DNA of 64,000 nucleotides from Flavivirga sp. 57AJ16 (GCF_028736925.1 NZ_JAQZAT010000010.1:1-64000), one strand, 5' to 3'; positions 1 to 9,065 are shown, numbered from the stretch's first letter. Program-made: numbers and translations. The notes: generated by a model from the letters alone, not told the origin.

Positions 1-281
1 TAACGGTCAACCTGGTAGCCCAAAGGATGGGCATTCCAAGACAGTACTTATCCGAGGTCCTGAACGTGTACTTAAAATCCAATTTCCAGGACTGTATGAA
101 CAAGTACAGGGCGGAAGAGTTTGTAGCCTGTCTCAAGGACGACAGGTTCAGGAACTATTCCATTATGGGCATTGCCAACGAGGTCGGCTTCAAGTCCAAG
201 TCCTCTTTCAACACGACCTTTAAAAAAATATACGGGGTTACTCCCAGTGAGTTTAAAAAGGCCCTGCCCTCGGCAGTTTAG
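1..281 (+). CDS. AraC-family transcriptional regulator, C-terminal part (truncated by window edge)
   Basis: The frame is open from the first bases of the window, so the N-terminus lies upstream; the first internal Met is at 27. The visible residues form the second half of an AraC/XylS DNA-binding domain: a first helix-turn-helix around 'MGIPRQYLSEVL' and a second HTH 'SIMGIANEVGFKSKSSFNTT' followed by the family signature 'FKKIYGVTPSEFKK'. The sensor domain cannot be seen. In Flavobacteriaceae such proteins with this C-terminus are often long membrane-anchored regulators, but that cannot be decided here. It stands upstream of a TBDT/DUF4249 pair on the same strand, separated by about 850 bases, so regulation of that pair is possible but unproven. 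Confidence 0.85.
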   Translation, partial: TVNLVAQRMGIPRQYLSEVLNVYLKSNFQDCMNKYRAEEFVACLKDDRFRNYSIMGIANEVGFKSKSSFNTTFKKIYGVTPSEFKKALPSAV

Positions 282-1137
282 GCCCTGCCCTTTTTCCTTG
301 TTCTTTATAGAAGAATAACACTCTAAATCCGCTTTAAGAAGGCCCCCTCTTTGTGGTGGATACCGGATCATTTCCTTTAATACCATTGCCAAATATTAAT
401 ATTTATGGGGATTCATGAGAGCTATTTGGAATCGATGGCCCCAAATAGTAACGCCAGATCTCCAACTGGTTTTTGGTTTCCCCTTGCTCTTGACTACCGT
501 GAGTACGCATCTTTAAAAAAGACACGAATGGCACAAATTCACGCGAATCCAATGCGTTATGGTATTGGTTGGACCCTGCATGAATATGAATCCCTGGTCT
601 ATTATATAGCTAAATCAACATAAAATAACATCAATCTTTTGATAAAAAAGCCAAATTTCTTCGTTAAAAATACTCGCTATAACATAGCTATGGCTACATT
701 TTTTGCCTAAAACTTTGACTTTTTTCTTTAAAAATATTTTATGCCATTTTATATCAATTTAGCTATAGGCCTGAAATCTGTCAATAGTCTGAACAATTTG
801 TGAAAAATCTGTGCCATTCGTGCCCGATCTTTTTTTGTGCTTTTTTTGTGTACTCACTGTAGTTGCTTTTGGTCCAAAATTTATATTAATCTAAAAACGA
901 AAAAAGCCACAAATTCTACAGCTGGCGGCTTTCCAAGTGCGAGAAACGCATTTAGTACCTTTTAAACCATCCAACCGATAAAACACAAAACACTGATATA
1001 CAGGTGTTTAAAACCAATCCAAGAACAAACAGGTACTGAAAGCGGATTCAAGACCTACTCCATTTTGGACTCTATGGGGGCAGGCCTAATTTTACCCCCA
1101 GTTAAATATAAAACCTCAATTAAAATTTCTAGTAATT
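282..1137. other. 856-base intergenic region with a long palindrome and no convincing gene
   Basis: The only sizeable open frame (405-623) has no recognisable motif and overlaps low-complexity non-coding sequence, so I do not call it. The stretch holds the long imperfect palindrome at 605-767. Near 524-548 and 796-833 there are two matches to a wording like 'tgtgccattcgtg' in opposite orientations, a short dispersed repeat. Just before the TBDT start, GGGGG (from 1075) and CCCCC (to 1099) can pair around a 14-base loop, and a TAnTTTTA-like -7 box lies inside that loop; this may be the promoter/operator of the TBDT operon. Confidence 0.5.
605..767. repeat. 163-bp long imperfect palindrome (flavobacterial type, copy 1)
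   Basis: The outer ends are TATAGCTAAAT and ATTTAGCTATA, and the arms stay complementary almost to the centre, where the sequence reads CATAGCTATG. One arm has 'aaaaaagccaaa', the other the complement of 'aaaaaagtcaaag'. The element at 31622-31782 has the same length class, the same architecture and the same CATAGC..GCTATG centre, but different arms. The transcript would fold into one long hairpin. It does not encode a protein. Confidence 0.75.
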
Positions 1138-3546
1138 ATGACAAAAAAAAAGCAATTAAAACCCCTTGGGCCAAGAAAAGGACTGGCCCTGTTCGCGGTG
1201 ATGGTGTTGTGCCCTGTATTCTTTTTTGCACAGACCAAATATACGATCAGTGGTGTGGTCAAGGATGTTGCCAACGGTGAAACGCTCTTGGGGACAACCG
1301 TCTTTTTAAAGGGTACTTCCATTGGAAGCACGACCAACGAGTATGGTTTTTATTCCATCACTGCCCCTGAGGGCAGTTATACCTTGATCGTTTCCTATTT
1401 GGGGTTTACAACTTTTGAAAGGGCCATAGACCTGGGCGCCGACCAAAAGCTCGACATTGAGCTCAAAGAGGATGCCGCCCAATTGGATGAAGTGGTCATC
1501 ACCTCTCAGGAATCAAAAAAGGTAGATCTTCGCACACCACAAATGAGCGTGGCAAAGCTCTCGACCAAGGATATCAAACAGATACCTGTTGTTTTGGGCG
1601 AGGTAGATTTGGTCAAGTCCATTCAATTGCTGCCAGGGGTTACCAACGCCGGCGAAGGGGCATCGGGCTTCAATGTACGCGGTGGTGCAGAGGACCAAAA
1701 CCTAATTCTTTTGGATGAAGCGGTTATTTACAACGCCTCCCATTTGTTCGGTTTCTTCTCCGTGTTCAATGCCGATGCCATTAAGGACGTCAAGCTCTAT
1801 AAGGGAGGCATTCCCGCGCGTTTCGGAGGACGGGCCTCTTCGGTACTGGACATACGCCAAAAAGACGGGAACAGCAAGGAGTTCGAGCTCACCGGCGGTA
1901 TTGGCGCCATTTCCAGCCGTTTGGCCGCGGAAGGGCCAATGTTCAGGGACAAGGGGTCGTTTCTCATGGCGGGCAGGGCTGCTTATGCAAATATATTCTT
2001 GGCCCTGGCGGGCGAAAGTAGCAGGGCGGGGTTTTACGATTTGAACCTGAAAACAAATTATGAAATTGATGGAAAGAACAGACTATATCTATCCGGTTAT
2101 TTAGGAAATGATAACTTTAACCTGGCAGGAATTTTCACCAATTCATACGGAAACCTCTCAGGAAACCTGCGATGGAACCATATTTTTAATAACAAGTTGT
2201 TCTCCAATGCATCCTTGATATACAGCCGCTATAATTACAATCTGGAAATTCCCATTGAAGGAATTGATTGGACCTCGGATATCAGCAATTATAATATGCG
2301 CTATGACCTGGGGTATTATGCAAGCGATAAATTAAAATTTGATTTTGGGGCCAATGGTATTTATTACAACTTTAATCCGGGCAAGCTCAACCCCTTGGAT
2401 GCAAATTCGGGCGTTAACCCGGAGAAACTGGACGACAAATTTGCTCTAGAAGCTGGGGTATATGCAGGTCTGGAGCATAAAATTTCCGATAGGCTCACCG
2501 CCCAATATGGCTTACGCTTTAGTTACTTCAATCGGTTGGGAAAGCAAACCTTAAACGACTATGCCAATAATCTACCGGTAGTCTACAACGAAGAATTGGG
2601 CATCTATGAGCGGGCCGACCCTATTTCCAGTACCGATTACGGCAATGGAAAGCGCATAGCTTCCTTCAATAATCTAGAGCCCCGGTTTGCGCTTTCATAC
2701 CAAATTAACGGGAAGTCCTCGTTTAAAGTAAGTTATAACCGAATGGCCCAGTACCTGCATTTGATCTCCAACACCACCTCGGCCACGCCCTTGGATGTCT
2801 GGGCACCTAGCGGAAAGTTTATCGAGCCACAGATTGCGGACCAATATGCCGTGGGCTACTTCAGGAATTTCAGGGAGAATATGTTTTCTATTGAAGCCGA
2901 GGCCTATTACAAGACCATCGACAATAGGGTGGATTACATCAATGGCGCAGAACTTATAGCCCAAAACACCATTGAGACCGAAATATTGACCGGTGAGGCC
3001 CGTGCTTATGGACTGGAATTTTTAGTACGAAAAAACAAAGGCGATTTCACGGGCTGGCTGTCATATACGTGGTCCAGATCGCAACAGCGTACACCGGGCG
3101 GAGCAGCGGGCGGATTGGGCATTAACAATGGGAAATGGTACAGCTCGAACTGGGACAGGACCCACGACTTTTCGTTTACCGGGAGTTACGAGCTCAACGA
3201 AAAATGGCGGTTCGGGGCCAATATGGTATTCCAAACGGGGCGGCCCGTTACCTATCCCAACGGACAGTTTATATACAACGGAGTGTCCGTGGCAACTTAT
3301 TCCGAAAGGAATGCAGACCGGTTGCCGGCCTACCACAGACTGGACCTTTCTGCAACCTTGACACCCCGAAAAAACAAGGACAGAAAATGGCAGGGCGAAT
3401 GGGTATTTGGTATATACAACGCTTACAACAGAAGTAATGCAGCTTCTATTTCCTTTGGCCAAAATCAAAAGACGGGCGTGACCGAGGCCACGCGTACTTC
3501 CATATTTGGTATTGTTCCTTCTGTAACGTACAACTTTAAATTTTAA
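1138..3546 (+). CDS. TonB-dependent receptor with carboxypeptidase-regulatory-like N-terminal domain
   Basis: Outer-membrane active transporter of 802 residues. A signal peptide covers residues 1-31, followed by a carboxypeptidase-regulatory-like beta-sandwich (about 34-112), a TonB-box-like 'LDEVVIT' at 116-122, a plug domain (about 130-245) with 'GFNVRGG' at 177-183, and a 22-strand-type barrel ending in the expected C-terminal aromatic ('YNFKF'). Unlike its paralogue at 25960-28569 it lacks the N-terminal STN domain, so it is not expected to signal to a FecR. The stop is 4 bases from the next gene, a DUF4249 lipoprotein, the usual partner of this receptor type. The ligand is unknown. Its G+C content is clearly higher than that of the paralogue. 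Confidence 0.93.
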   Translation: MTKKKQLKPLGPRKGLALFAVMVLCPVFFFAQTKYTISGVVKDVANGETLLGTTVFLKGTSIGSTTNEYGFYSITAPEGSYTLIVSYLGFTTFERAIDLGADQKLDIELKEDAAQLDEVVITSQESKKVDLRTPQMSVAKLSTKDIKQIPVVLGEVDLVKSIQLLPGVTNAGEGASGFNVRGGAEDQNLILLDEAVIYNASHLFGFFSVFNADAIKDVKLYKGGIPARFGGRASSVLDIRQKDGNSKEFELTGGIGAISSRLAAEGPMFRDKGSFLMAGRAAYANIFLALAGESSRAGFYDLNLKTNYEIDGKNRLYLSGYLGNDNFNLAGIFTNSYGNLSGNLRWNHIFNNKLFSNASLIYSRYNYNLEIPIEGIDWTSDISNYNMRYDLGYYASDKLKFDFGANGIYYNFNPGKLNPLDANSGVNPEKLDDKFALEAGVYAGLEHKISDRLTAQYGLRFSYFNRLGKQTLNDYANNLPVVYNEELGIYERADPISSTDYGNGKRIASFNNLEPRFALSYQINGKSSFKVSYNRMAQYLHLISNTTSATPLDVWAPSGKFIEPQIADQYAVGYFRNFRENMFSIEAEAYYKTIDNRVDYINGAELIAQNTIETEILTGEARAYGLEFLVRKNKGDFTGWLSYTWSRSQQRTPGGAAGGLGINNGKWYSSNWDRTHDFSFTGSYELNEKWRFGANMVFQTGRPVTYPNGQFIYNGVSVATYSERNADRLPAYHRLDLSATLTPRKNKDRKWQGEWVFGIYNAYNRSNAASISFGQNQKTGVTEATRTSIFGIVPSVTYNFKF

Positions 3547-3550
3547 GACA

Positions 3551-4387
3551 ATGAAAAAAATAAATATATACCACAAATTAGGGATATTCCTTATAATAAT
3601 TGGATTATTGAACTCATGTACCGATGTCATAGATGTCAATGTTCCAAACGGCGGCACACGATTGGTGGTCGATGCGTCCATTAAATGGCAAAAGGGTACT
3701 TCGGGCGGAACACAAACAATTTATCTAAGGGAATCAACTACTTTTTTCGACAGCAATCCGGATGTCCCCGTTACGGGGGCCTCGGTAACGGTGACCAAAG
3801 AAAACGATGGGTCAATATTTGTGTTTGGCGACCAGAATAATGGTAGTTACACAACAAACGAATTTGTTCCGGAAGTAGATGCTACTTACAACTTGGAGAT
3901 CCTATATAATGGCAATACCTATTCTTCAACCGAAAGGTTAATTGCAGGTCCGGAAATTAATCGGGTTGAGCAAACCATTGAAGGTTCTGGAGATGATACA
4001 GAAATTCAACTTCAAGTGTTTTTTGACGACCTTGGTGATGTTGAAAATTATTATCTGGGCGAATTTGTTCCTTCCAATTTACCAATACCGGCACTTAGGG
4101 TCATTAGCGACGAATTTACGGACGGCAACGAAAATTTCATTGAGAACGATAATGACAACTATGTTGCGGGAGTAACTGTAAATATTAATGTGTCCGGTAT
4201 TTCACAACGGTATCATGACTTTTTGAACATATTGATCCAACAGTCCGGAAGTGATGAGCAAGGGCCTTTTCCTACGACCCCGGTACCCTTAAAGGGAAAC
4301 TGTACCAATGTCAATGATCCCAGCGAAGAGGTATTGGGATATTTTAGGCTAGGTGAATTTGATACGACATCGTATACGATTAATTAG
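3551..4387 (+). CDS. DUF4249 family lipoprotein, TBDT partner
   Basis: The 278-residue product has a lipoprotein signal peptide with lipobox 'LLNSC' (Cys23), so it should be a surface or periplasm-facing lipoprotein. The body matches the DUF4249 pattern: an early 'VIDVNVP..GTRLVVDASI' strand, an Ig-like portion 'PVTGASVTVT', the middle 'GPEINRVEQTIEG', and the C-terminal 'EEVLGYFRLGEF' signature. DUF4249 proteins are almost always encoded directly after a TBDT, as here with a 4-base gap, and are thought to work with the receptor in substrate capture, although no member's ligand is certain. Paralogue: 28574-29407. Confidence 0.9.
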   Translation: MKKINIYHKLGIFLIIIGLLNSCTDVIDVNVPNGGTRLVVDASIKWQKGTSGGTQTIYLRESTTFFDSNPDVPVTGASVTVTKENDGSIFVFGDQNNGSYTTNEFVPEVDATYNLEILYNGNTYSSTERLIAGPEINRVEQTIEGSGDDTEIQLQVFFDDLGDVENYYLGEFVPSNLPIPALRVISDEFTDGNENFIENDNDNYVAGVTVNINVSGISQRYHDFLNILIQQSGSDEQGPFPTTPVPLKGNCTNVNDPSEEVLGYFRLGEFDTTSYTIN

Positions 4388-4455
4388 TAATGGGACAAAA
4401 AGGTGGTTTTAGGGTGCGTAGATGAGTGCTTGGAACTATTGGCTATCGAATGGAC

Positions 4456-4483
4456 AAAAATTTATTTGCACGGATAAATTTTT
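4456..4483. terminator. Perfect 10-bp hairpin after the DUF4249 gene
   Basis: AAAAATTTAT and ATAAATTTTT flank an 8-base loop (4466-4473). The stem is AT-only with U residues inside the 3' arm, so it is a weak or atypical intrinsic terminator. It lies 69 bases after the DUF4249 stop and 117 bases before the glycosyltransferase start, which fits a boundary between the two transcription units. Confidence 0.45.
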
Positions 4484-4599
4484 AGTACGTATCCTGAACC
4501 TCCTTATTTTTCCGCCCATTTTCCGCTGATAGATTTATATGAAAATGCATAAGAATCAGACGAACTCTCAGAAAGTTGTTCAACACAAAAATTTTATAA

Positions 4600-5643
4600 A
4601 TGAATCCAAAAAAATCCATCAACACTATAAAGAGGAAAGCATTTAGGTATTTTACTGGTAGTTTTAAAAACAAGATCGGTAAAACGGTCAGTAATAATGA
4701 TGCCATAAAAAGCATCCTGATCTGTAGGCCGAACCATAGGTTGGGGAATTTATTGTTGCTCTCTCCTTTGGTCCAGGAGCTGGAATCCACATTCCCAAAT
4801 AGCGAGATCGATCTGCTGGTAAACGAATCCTGTGCTGGCCAACTTTATCAAAATTATGATAATGTCAATCTGGTCATTGAATTTCCGCAGAGACCCTTCA
4901 AAAATATTATAAGGTACATAAGAACATTTGTACGGCTTAGAAGCAAGAAATATGATCTGGCCATAAATGCCGTCAAGGAATCTTCTTCTGGAAGACTGTT
5001 TACGAGCATTTCCAATGCCAGGTTCAAATTTGTAGGTGCTATCGATATGGATAAAAAGGAAGGACATATTGCAATGCAGGTGATTTATTCCTTGAGGGGG
5101 TTTTTAGCCAGTATAGGGGTTAAGGAAAATGATGCGGTTCCGGCCAGCTTGGACCTGAGGCTTGCGAACGATGAACTGGTACATGGTGGCCGTTTGGTAT
5201 ATGACATGGTCCAGAACGCACAGCCGACCATTTGCTTGTTCACTCATGCCACTGGTGACAAGTGCTATACTGAACGGTGGTGGCTCGATCTGTACGGGCG
5301 CTTGCTGAGGGCTTTTCCAGATGTGAACATTATCGAGGTGCTTCCCAAGGAAAATGTATCCAGGATCGGTTTCAGGTCCCCTTCCGTGTATTCCTTAAAC
5401 ATACGGGAAATGGCCGCCATGATTGCAAGCACGGATGTCTTCATTGGAGCCGATAGCGGGGTAATGCACTTGGCGAGCGCCTCGCTTACCCCCACCATTG
5501 GCCTGTTCTCCGTTACGGATATAGAAAAATACAGGCCTTACAACGAGGGCAGTGTCGCCGTAGACACCAATGTGGTGGATATCGGTGGGCTGATAGCAAT
5601 TGTTGAAAATGCGCTTTATCCAAATCTAAATACCTCAGCATGA
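4600..5643 (+). CDS. Glycosyltransferase family 9 (heptosyltransferase-like)
   Basis: The 347-residue protein has the GT-B organisation of ADP-heptose:LPS heptosyltransferases. The N-terminal acceptor domain starts with 'NHRLGNLLLLSPL' (45-57), and the C-terminal nucleotide-sugar domain holds the hallmark 'FIGADSGVMHLASA' (281-294), which closes the sugar-nucleotide site. There is no signal peptide or membrane span, so it acts on the cytoplasmic face, adding a sugar to a lipid-linked core or O-saccharide. The stop overlaps the start of the following PAP2 phosphatase gene by 4 bases (ATGA), indicating translational coupling. Followed by two PAP2 proteins and an EptA-type enzyme, it belongs to an envelope glycolipid cassette. 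The exact sugar donor is unknown; heptose is only the family default. Confidence 0.88.
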   Translation: MNPKKSINTIKRKAFRYFTGSFKNKIGKTVSNNDAIKSILICRPNHRLGNLLLLSPLVQELESTFPNSEIDLLVNESCAGQLYQNYDNVNLVIEFPQRPFKNIIRYIRTFVRLRSKKYDLAINAVKESSSGRLFTSISNARFKFVGAIDMDKKEGHIAMQVIYSLRGFLASIGVKENDAVPASLDLRLANDELVHGGRLVYDMVQNAQPTICLFTHATGDKCYTERWWLDLYGRLLRAFPDVNIIEVLPKENVSRIGFRSPSVYSLNIREMAAMIASTDVFIGADSGVMHLASASLTPTIGLFSVTDIEKYRPYNEGSVAVDTNVVDIGGLIAIVENALYPNLNTSA

Positions 5644-6242
5644 AACTTATGGGCAGCAGCAGCATTTTACGGAGAGGTCCGCGCGGTTTTAAGGCCCTGG
5701 TCGTGCTTGTGTTTTTGAGTTCGTCCCTAACGTATGGGCAGGTCGGGCCCCTGACCCCATCCCAAAAAGCCCATCAGGTGGCAGGAGATGTTTTGCTTGG
5801 TGCAATGCCCGCTCTCGCTCTGGGCTCTACATTCATTTGGCAGGATGGTCAAAAGGGTGCTTATCAATTTTCCAAAGCATTAATCGGTGCTGTTGTATTA
5901 ACGTATGGTTTAAAACTGGCCATAAACAAAGAGCGGCCGAATGGTGAAAACAACAATAGTTTTCCTTCTGGTCATACTTCTGTTGCATTTGCCAGTGCTG
6001 CATTTGTGCAAAAAAGATATGGTTGGGAATATGGCATTCCTGCCTACCTCTTGGCAGGATATGTTGGATATACAAGAATCAAGACAACCAAGCACGATGG
6101 CTTGGATGTGCTAGCGGGTGCTACGATAGGTGTTGGAATGAGCTATTTGTTCACCAAACGGTATGAAGGGAAAAAGAAGTTAGGGGTTTCTTCAGGCTTT
6201 ATTGAAAACATCCCTACCATTGGTTTAACCTACAAATTTTAG
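5640..6242 (+). CDS. PAP2-family phosphatase (lipid phosphate phosphatase-like)
   Basis: Length 200 residues. All three PAP2 motifs are visible: K92..RP at 99-100, 'SFPSGHTS' (PSGH at 109-112) and 'YTRIKTTKHDGLDVLAG' with R146, H152 and D156. The N-terminus has a hydrophobic signal-like segment ending near 'TYG' (about residue 33), and the rest has short membrane-type helices, so the active site should be periplasmic. Family members remove phosphate from lipid A (LpxE/LpxF), undecaprenyl pyrophosphate or phosphatidylglycerol phosphate. The start overlaps the GT9 stop by 4 bases, and the C-terminus 'IGLTYKF' resembles a beta-barrel C-terminal strand, as seen in OM-associated Bacteroidota PAP2 proteins. 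A role in lipid A dephosphorylation is inferred from the neighbourhood. Confidence 0.87.
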   Translation: MKLMGSSSILRRGPRGFKALVVLVFLSSSLTYGQVGPLTPSQKAHQVAGDVLLGAMPALALGSTFIWQDGQKGAYQFSKALIGAVVLTYGLKLAINKERPNGENNNSFPSGHTSVAFASAAFVQKRYGWEYGIPAYLLAGYVGYTRIKTTKHDGLDVLAGATIGVGMSYLFTKRYEGKKKLGVSSGFIENIPTIGLTYKF

Positions 6243-6354
6243 GGCCTATTGAGAATTACTTGAAAAAATAACCGATATGGGGAACATTTTGAGTTGGTCA
6301 TAGTGATTCCGGCATATAATGACGAAAACAGCAACACACAAAATAGCATAAATA

Positions 6355-6657
6355 ATGATTAGGACGATCGCACTCTTACTTTTTTTAACTACATCGTTGA
6401 TGTACGGCAATGCTAAAATTATAGTAACGGGGAAAATCCTGCAAAAGGAACCCAATGCCCCATTGGAGTACGCTATTGTTTCCTTTACGGAAACAGACCA
6501 CGTTTTACTTCCTAAAATTAGGGTTATATATCACAGAAAATATAATTATCAAAAAAATAGCAATGAGCTGGAAAAGTATGTTTTTAAAACCGATATAGTT
6601 CGGTTATCAAATGTTTCAGGTCTTCTACGCAAAATGTATATAAAAATTATTCCCTAG
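6355..6657 (+). pseudogene. N-terminal remnant of an outer-membrane receptor (100 codons)
   Basis: The product begins with a signal peptide (residues 1-19) and then 'VTGKILQKEPNAPLEYAIVS', the typical opening of the carboxypeptidase-regulatory-like domain of a Bacteroidota TBDT or outer-membrane beta-barrel protein. After about 50 residues the similarity ends and the tail is lysine/asparagine-rich sequence with no domain. A functional receptor would be over 700 residues, so this is a deletion remnant. It lies between two PAP2 genes, suggesting that an importer once belonged here. It could be expressed as a short exported peptide, but nothing supports a function. Confidence 0.6.
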
Positions 6658-6752
6658 ATGATTGGTTAATAACAACAAATCTAGTCGCTGCCTAGCTTAT
6701 CCTTTTTTGGATGGATAGGGTGTGGTGGTAATAATCTACTAATTTAAATGAA

Positions 6753-7502
6753 ATGAATAAAATAATCATTGTGCTTTTTCTATTATTGTCCGTTTTTAAG
6801 GTTCGCGGACAAAACACTTCAATTGACTCAACAAAAAACAAGAAAAATACTCCGTTCAAATACAAATCGCTCATAATCCCAACTGCTTTAATCGGATATG
6901 GAGTTGTTGGTCTTAAAAGCCGTACTCTAAAAGACATTAATACCAGTACAAAAAATGAATTTAGAGATCATGATGATAGAAAATTAAACATCGACGATTT
7001 TTCCCAATACAGTCCGCTTTTATCTGTATATGCCTTAAATGCGATGGGCATAAAAGGAAAACATAATTTTAAGGACAGGACCATCGTTTTGGCAACAGCA
7101 TATCTTATTATGGGTAGCTCTGTAAACATCCTAAAAAAAACCACAAATATTACCAGACCAGATGGCTCTTCCACAAACTCGTTTCCTTCGGGGCATACCG
7201 CTACGGCGTTTATGGGTGCCGAATTTTTATATCAAGAATATAAAGATGTATCGGTTTGGTATGGTATTACCGGCTATGTGGTCGCTGCCGGCACGGGCTT
7301 GTTTAGATTGCACAACGAAAGGCATTGGCTTACCGATGTTGCCACAGGTGCAGGAATCGGAATCTTAAGTACCAAAATGGCTTATTGGATGCAGCCATTA
7401 ATCAAGAAAACATTTTTCAAAGACAGGGAAAAAACAAATGCTATTGTGATGCCTTTTTACAATGGAAGGGAATATGGATTGGGGTTATCATTGAAATTCT
7501 GA
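6753..7502 (+). CDS. PAP2-family phosphatase, second copy (LpxE/LpxF-like)
   Basis: Length 249 residues with an N-terminal signal segment (1-19). The PAP2 catalytic motifs are intact: 'KKTTNITRP' (128-136), 'SFPSGHTA' (PSGH 145-148) and 'RLHNERHWLTDVATG' with R185, H191 and D195. It differs from the first PAP2 protein in sequence and has a longer N-terminal domain; its C-terminus 'GLGLSLKF' again ends like a barrel strand. Only 7 bases separate it from the phosphoethanolamine transferase gene. In Bacteroidetes, LpxF-type phosphatases remove the 4'-phosphate of lipid A and give polymyxin resistance; the combination with an EptA-type enzyme suggests that role, though undecaprenyl-diphosphate phosphatase activity is not excluded. 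Confidence 0.87.
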   Translation: MNKIIIVLFLLLSVFKVRGQNTSIDSTKNKKNTPFKYKSLIIPTALIGYGVVGLKSRTLKDINTSTKNEFRDHDDRKLNIDDFSQYSPLLSVYALNAMGIKGKHNFKDRTIVLATAYLIMGSSVNILKKTTNITRPDGSSTNSFPSGHTATAFMGAEFLYQEYKDVSVWYGITGYVVAAGTGLFRLHNERHWLTDVATGAGIGILSTKMAYWMQPLIKKTFFKDREKTNAIVMPFYNGREYGLGLSLKF

Positions 7503-7509
7503 TGTATTT

Positions 7510-9030
7510 ATGTTAAAAAATAGCATCAAATTAGTTCATTTTGTATTCATAGCAAGCTTTGTTAATTTTTTATTATTTCACTATCCTTTTTTTAAGTACG
7601 TTTTTAATGCTCTGGATTATAAAAGTTTTAGCGGAATTACCATTATTGTCTCTTTGGTAACTGCAATGCTCGTTGTAAATGCTTTTGTATTATATCTTAT
7701 ATTTTTTCTTTCTCGATCTGTTGGAAAAACCTTATTGACTTTCTTTTTCATCGTTAATGCAATTGTTGCCTATTTTATAAATACCTATCACGTTATTTTA
7801 GATCTTACAATGATTGGTAATATTCTGAATACCAATTACGAAGAAGCCAGCAGTTTCTTTTCTTTTCGATTGATGCTGTATTTAGTTTTATTAGGCCTTA
7901 TCCCTGTAATCTTTATAATTAGGGTCAAGATCATTAAAGAAACCTCCAAGAGATTTTTAATTAATTTTTCTTTAACATTGCTTTTTCTTGTCGTTTTTGT
8001 TTTTATTAATGGTGGCAATTGGCGATGGATCGATAAAAATTCGACCAAGTTAGGTGCCTTGACAATGCCTTGGTCCTATATGGTAAATATCTCAAGATTC
8101 TACATTTATAAGAGTAAAGAAAATAAAAAAGAGATTTTATTGCCCAATGCGAAAATAAAGGACCATGTAAAGTCTATTGCAGTTTTAGTTATTGGAGAAT
8201 CGGCAAGAAGTGAAAACTTTTCTCTTTATGGCTATGAAAAACCCACTAACCCTCTATTGTCTAAAATAGAAAATGTGCACAATTTCAATTCAATAGCTTG
8301 TGCTACTTACACCACAGCAGGTGTCAAGTGCATATTGGAACACACAAATTCTGGTAAGCTTTATGAGATTTTGCCTAATTACTTATACAGAAATAATGTC
8401 GAAGTCATTTGGAGAACCACAAATTGGGGAGAGCCTCCTGTCCATATTAAAAGTTATTTAAAAAAAGAGGATTTAAAAGAAATGTTTAAGGGAGAAGATT
8501 GTAATTATGATGGGATTCTTTTAAAAGGGTTAAAAGAGCAAATTTTAGCAAGTAAAAAAGATAAAATATTAGTTGTTTTACATACAAGTACCAGTCATGG
8601 GCCATCGTACAATACCAAATACCCCCCTGAATTTGAAAGGTTCGTGCCCGTTTGCAAAAGTGTTGAACTGGGAGAATGTACCCAAGAGGAACTCGTAAAC
8701 GCCTATGACAATACCATTGTTTATACAGATTTTATACTTGCAAGTTTAATTAAGGATTTAAAGGGATTAAAGGAATACAACAGTACGATGCTGTTCGTTT
8801 CAGACCATGGTGAATCCTTAGGGGAATATAATTTGTACATGCATGGAGTACCAGCGGCTTTTGCCCCTAAAGAGCAATTAGAAATTCCTTTTATTGTATG
8901 GTTATCGGATGGCTCTAAAAAATTGAAGTCAAACGATACTCTATCACAAAATCATGTTTTTCATAGTATCCTGAGTTTCTTGGCTATAGACAGTCCTATT
9001 TATGATGAAAATATGAACATATTTAAATAA
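7510..9030 (+). CDS. eptA: Phosphoethanolamine transferase, EptA/MCR family
   Basis: Inner-membrane enzyme of 506 residues that transfers phosphoethanolamine from phosphatidylethanolamine to lipid A or another glycolipid, lowering negative charge and polymyxin binding. Five transmembrane helices (about 10-30, 42-68, 72-92, 120-140, 147-168) precede a periplasmic alkaline-phosphatase-fold domain. Metal and catalytic residues are in place: E230 in 'VIGESAR', the nucleophile Thr in 'CATYTTAG' (264-271), His363 in 'TSTSHGPSY', and D432-H433 in 'SDHGES'. Several Cys (264, 274, 331, 382, 390) match the disulfide pattern of the family. The sequence is very AT-rich compared with the GT9 gene upstream, hinting at separate acquisition. 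It is preceded by a PAP2 gene with a 7-base gap. Confidence 0.9.
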   Translation: MLKNSIKLVHFVFIASFVNFLLFHYPFFKYVFNALDYKSFSGITIIVSLVTAMLVVNAFVLYLIFFLSRSVGKTLLTFFFIVNAIVAYFINTYHVILDLTMIGNILNTNYEEASSFFSFRLMLYLVLLGLIPVIFIIRVKIIKETSKRFLINFSLTLLFLVVFVFINGGNWRWIDKNSTKLGALTMPWSYMVNISRFYIYKSKENKKEILLPNAKIKDHVKSIAVLVIGESARSENFSLYGYEKPTNPLLSKIENVHNFNSIACATYTTAGVKCILEHTNSGKLYEILPNYLYRNNVEVIWRTTNWGEPPVHIKSYLKKEDLKEMFKGEDCNYDGILLKGLKEQILASKKDKILVVLHTSTSHGPSYNTKYPPEFERFVPVCKSVELGECTQEELVNAYDNTIVYTDFILASLIKDLKGLKEYNSTMLFVSDHGESLGEYNLYMHGVPAAFAPKEQLEIPFIVWLSDGSKKLKSNDTLSQNHVFHSILSFLAIDSPIYDENMNIFK

Positions 9031-9065
9031 TACCAATTAGCTGTTTATCGAGCACTAGTATTTTT

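Noticed and set aside
405-623. 72-codon forward ORF in the 282-1137 gap
   Set aside because: No recognisable motif, overlaps a dispersed short repeat and runs into the 605-767 palindrome; no orthologue-like pattern.
3061-3681. 206-codon reverse-strand ORF under the first TBDT and DUF4249 genes
   Set aside because: It is the antisense of two clearly coding genes, has no domain or signal, and its length follows from the higher G+C content there.
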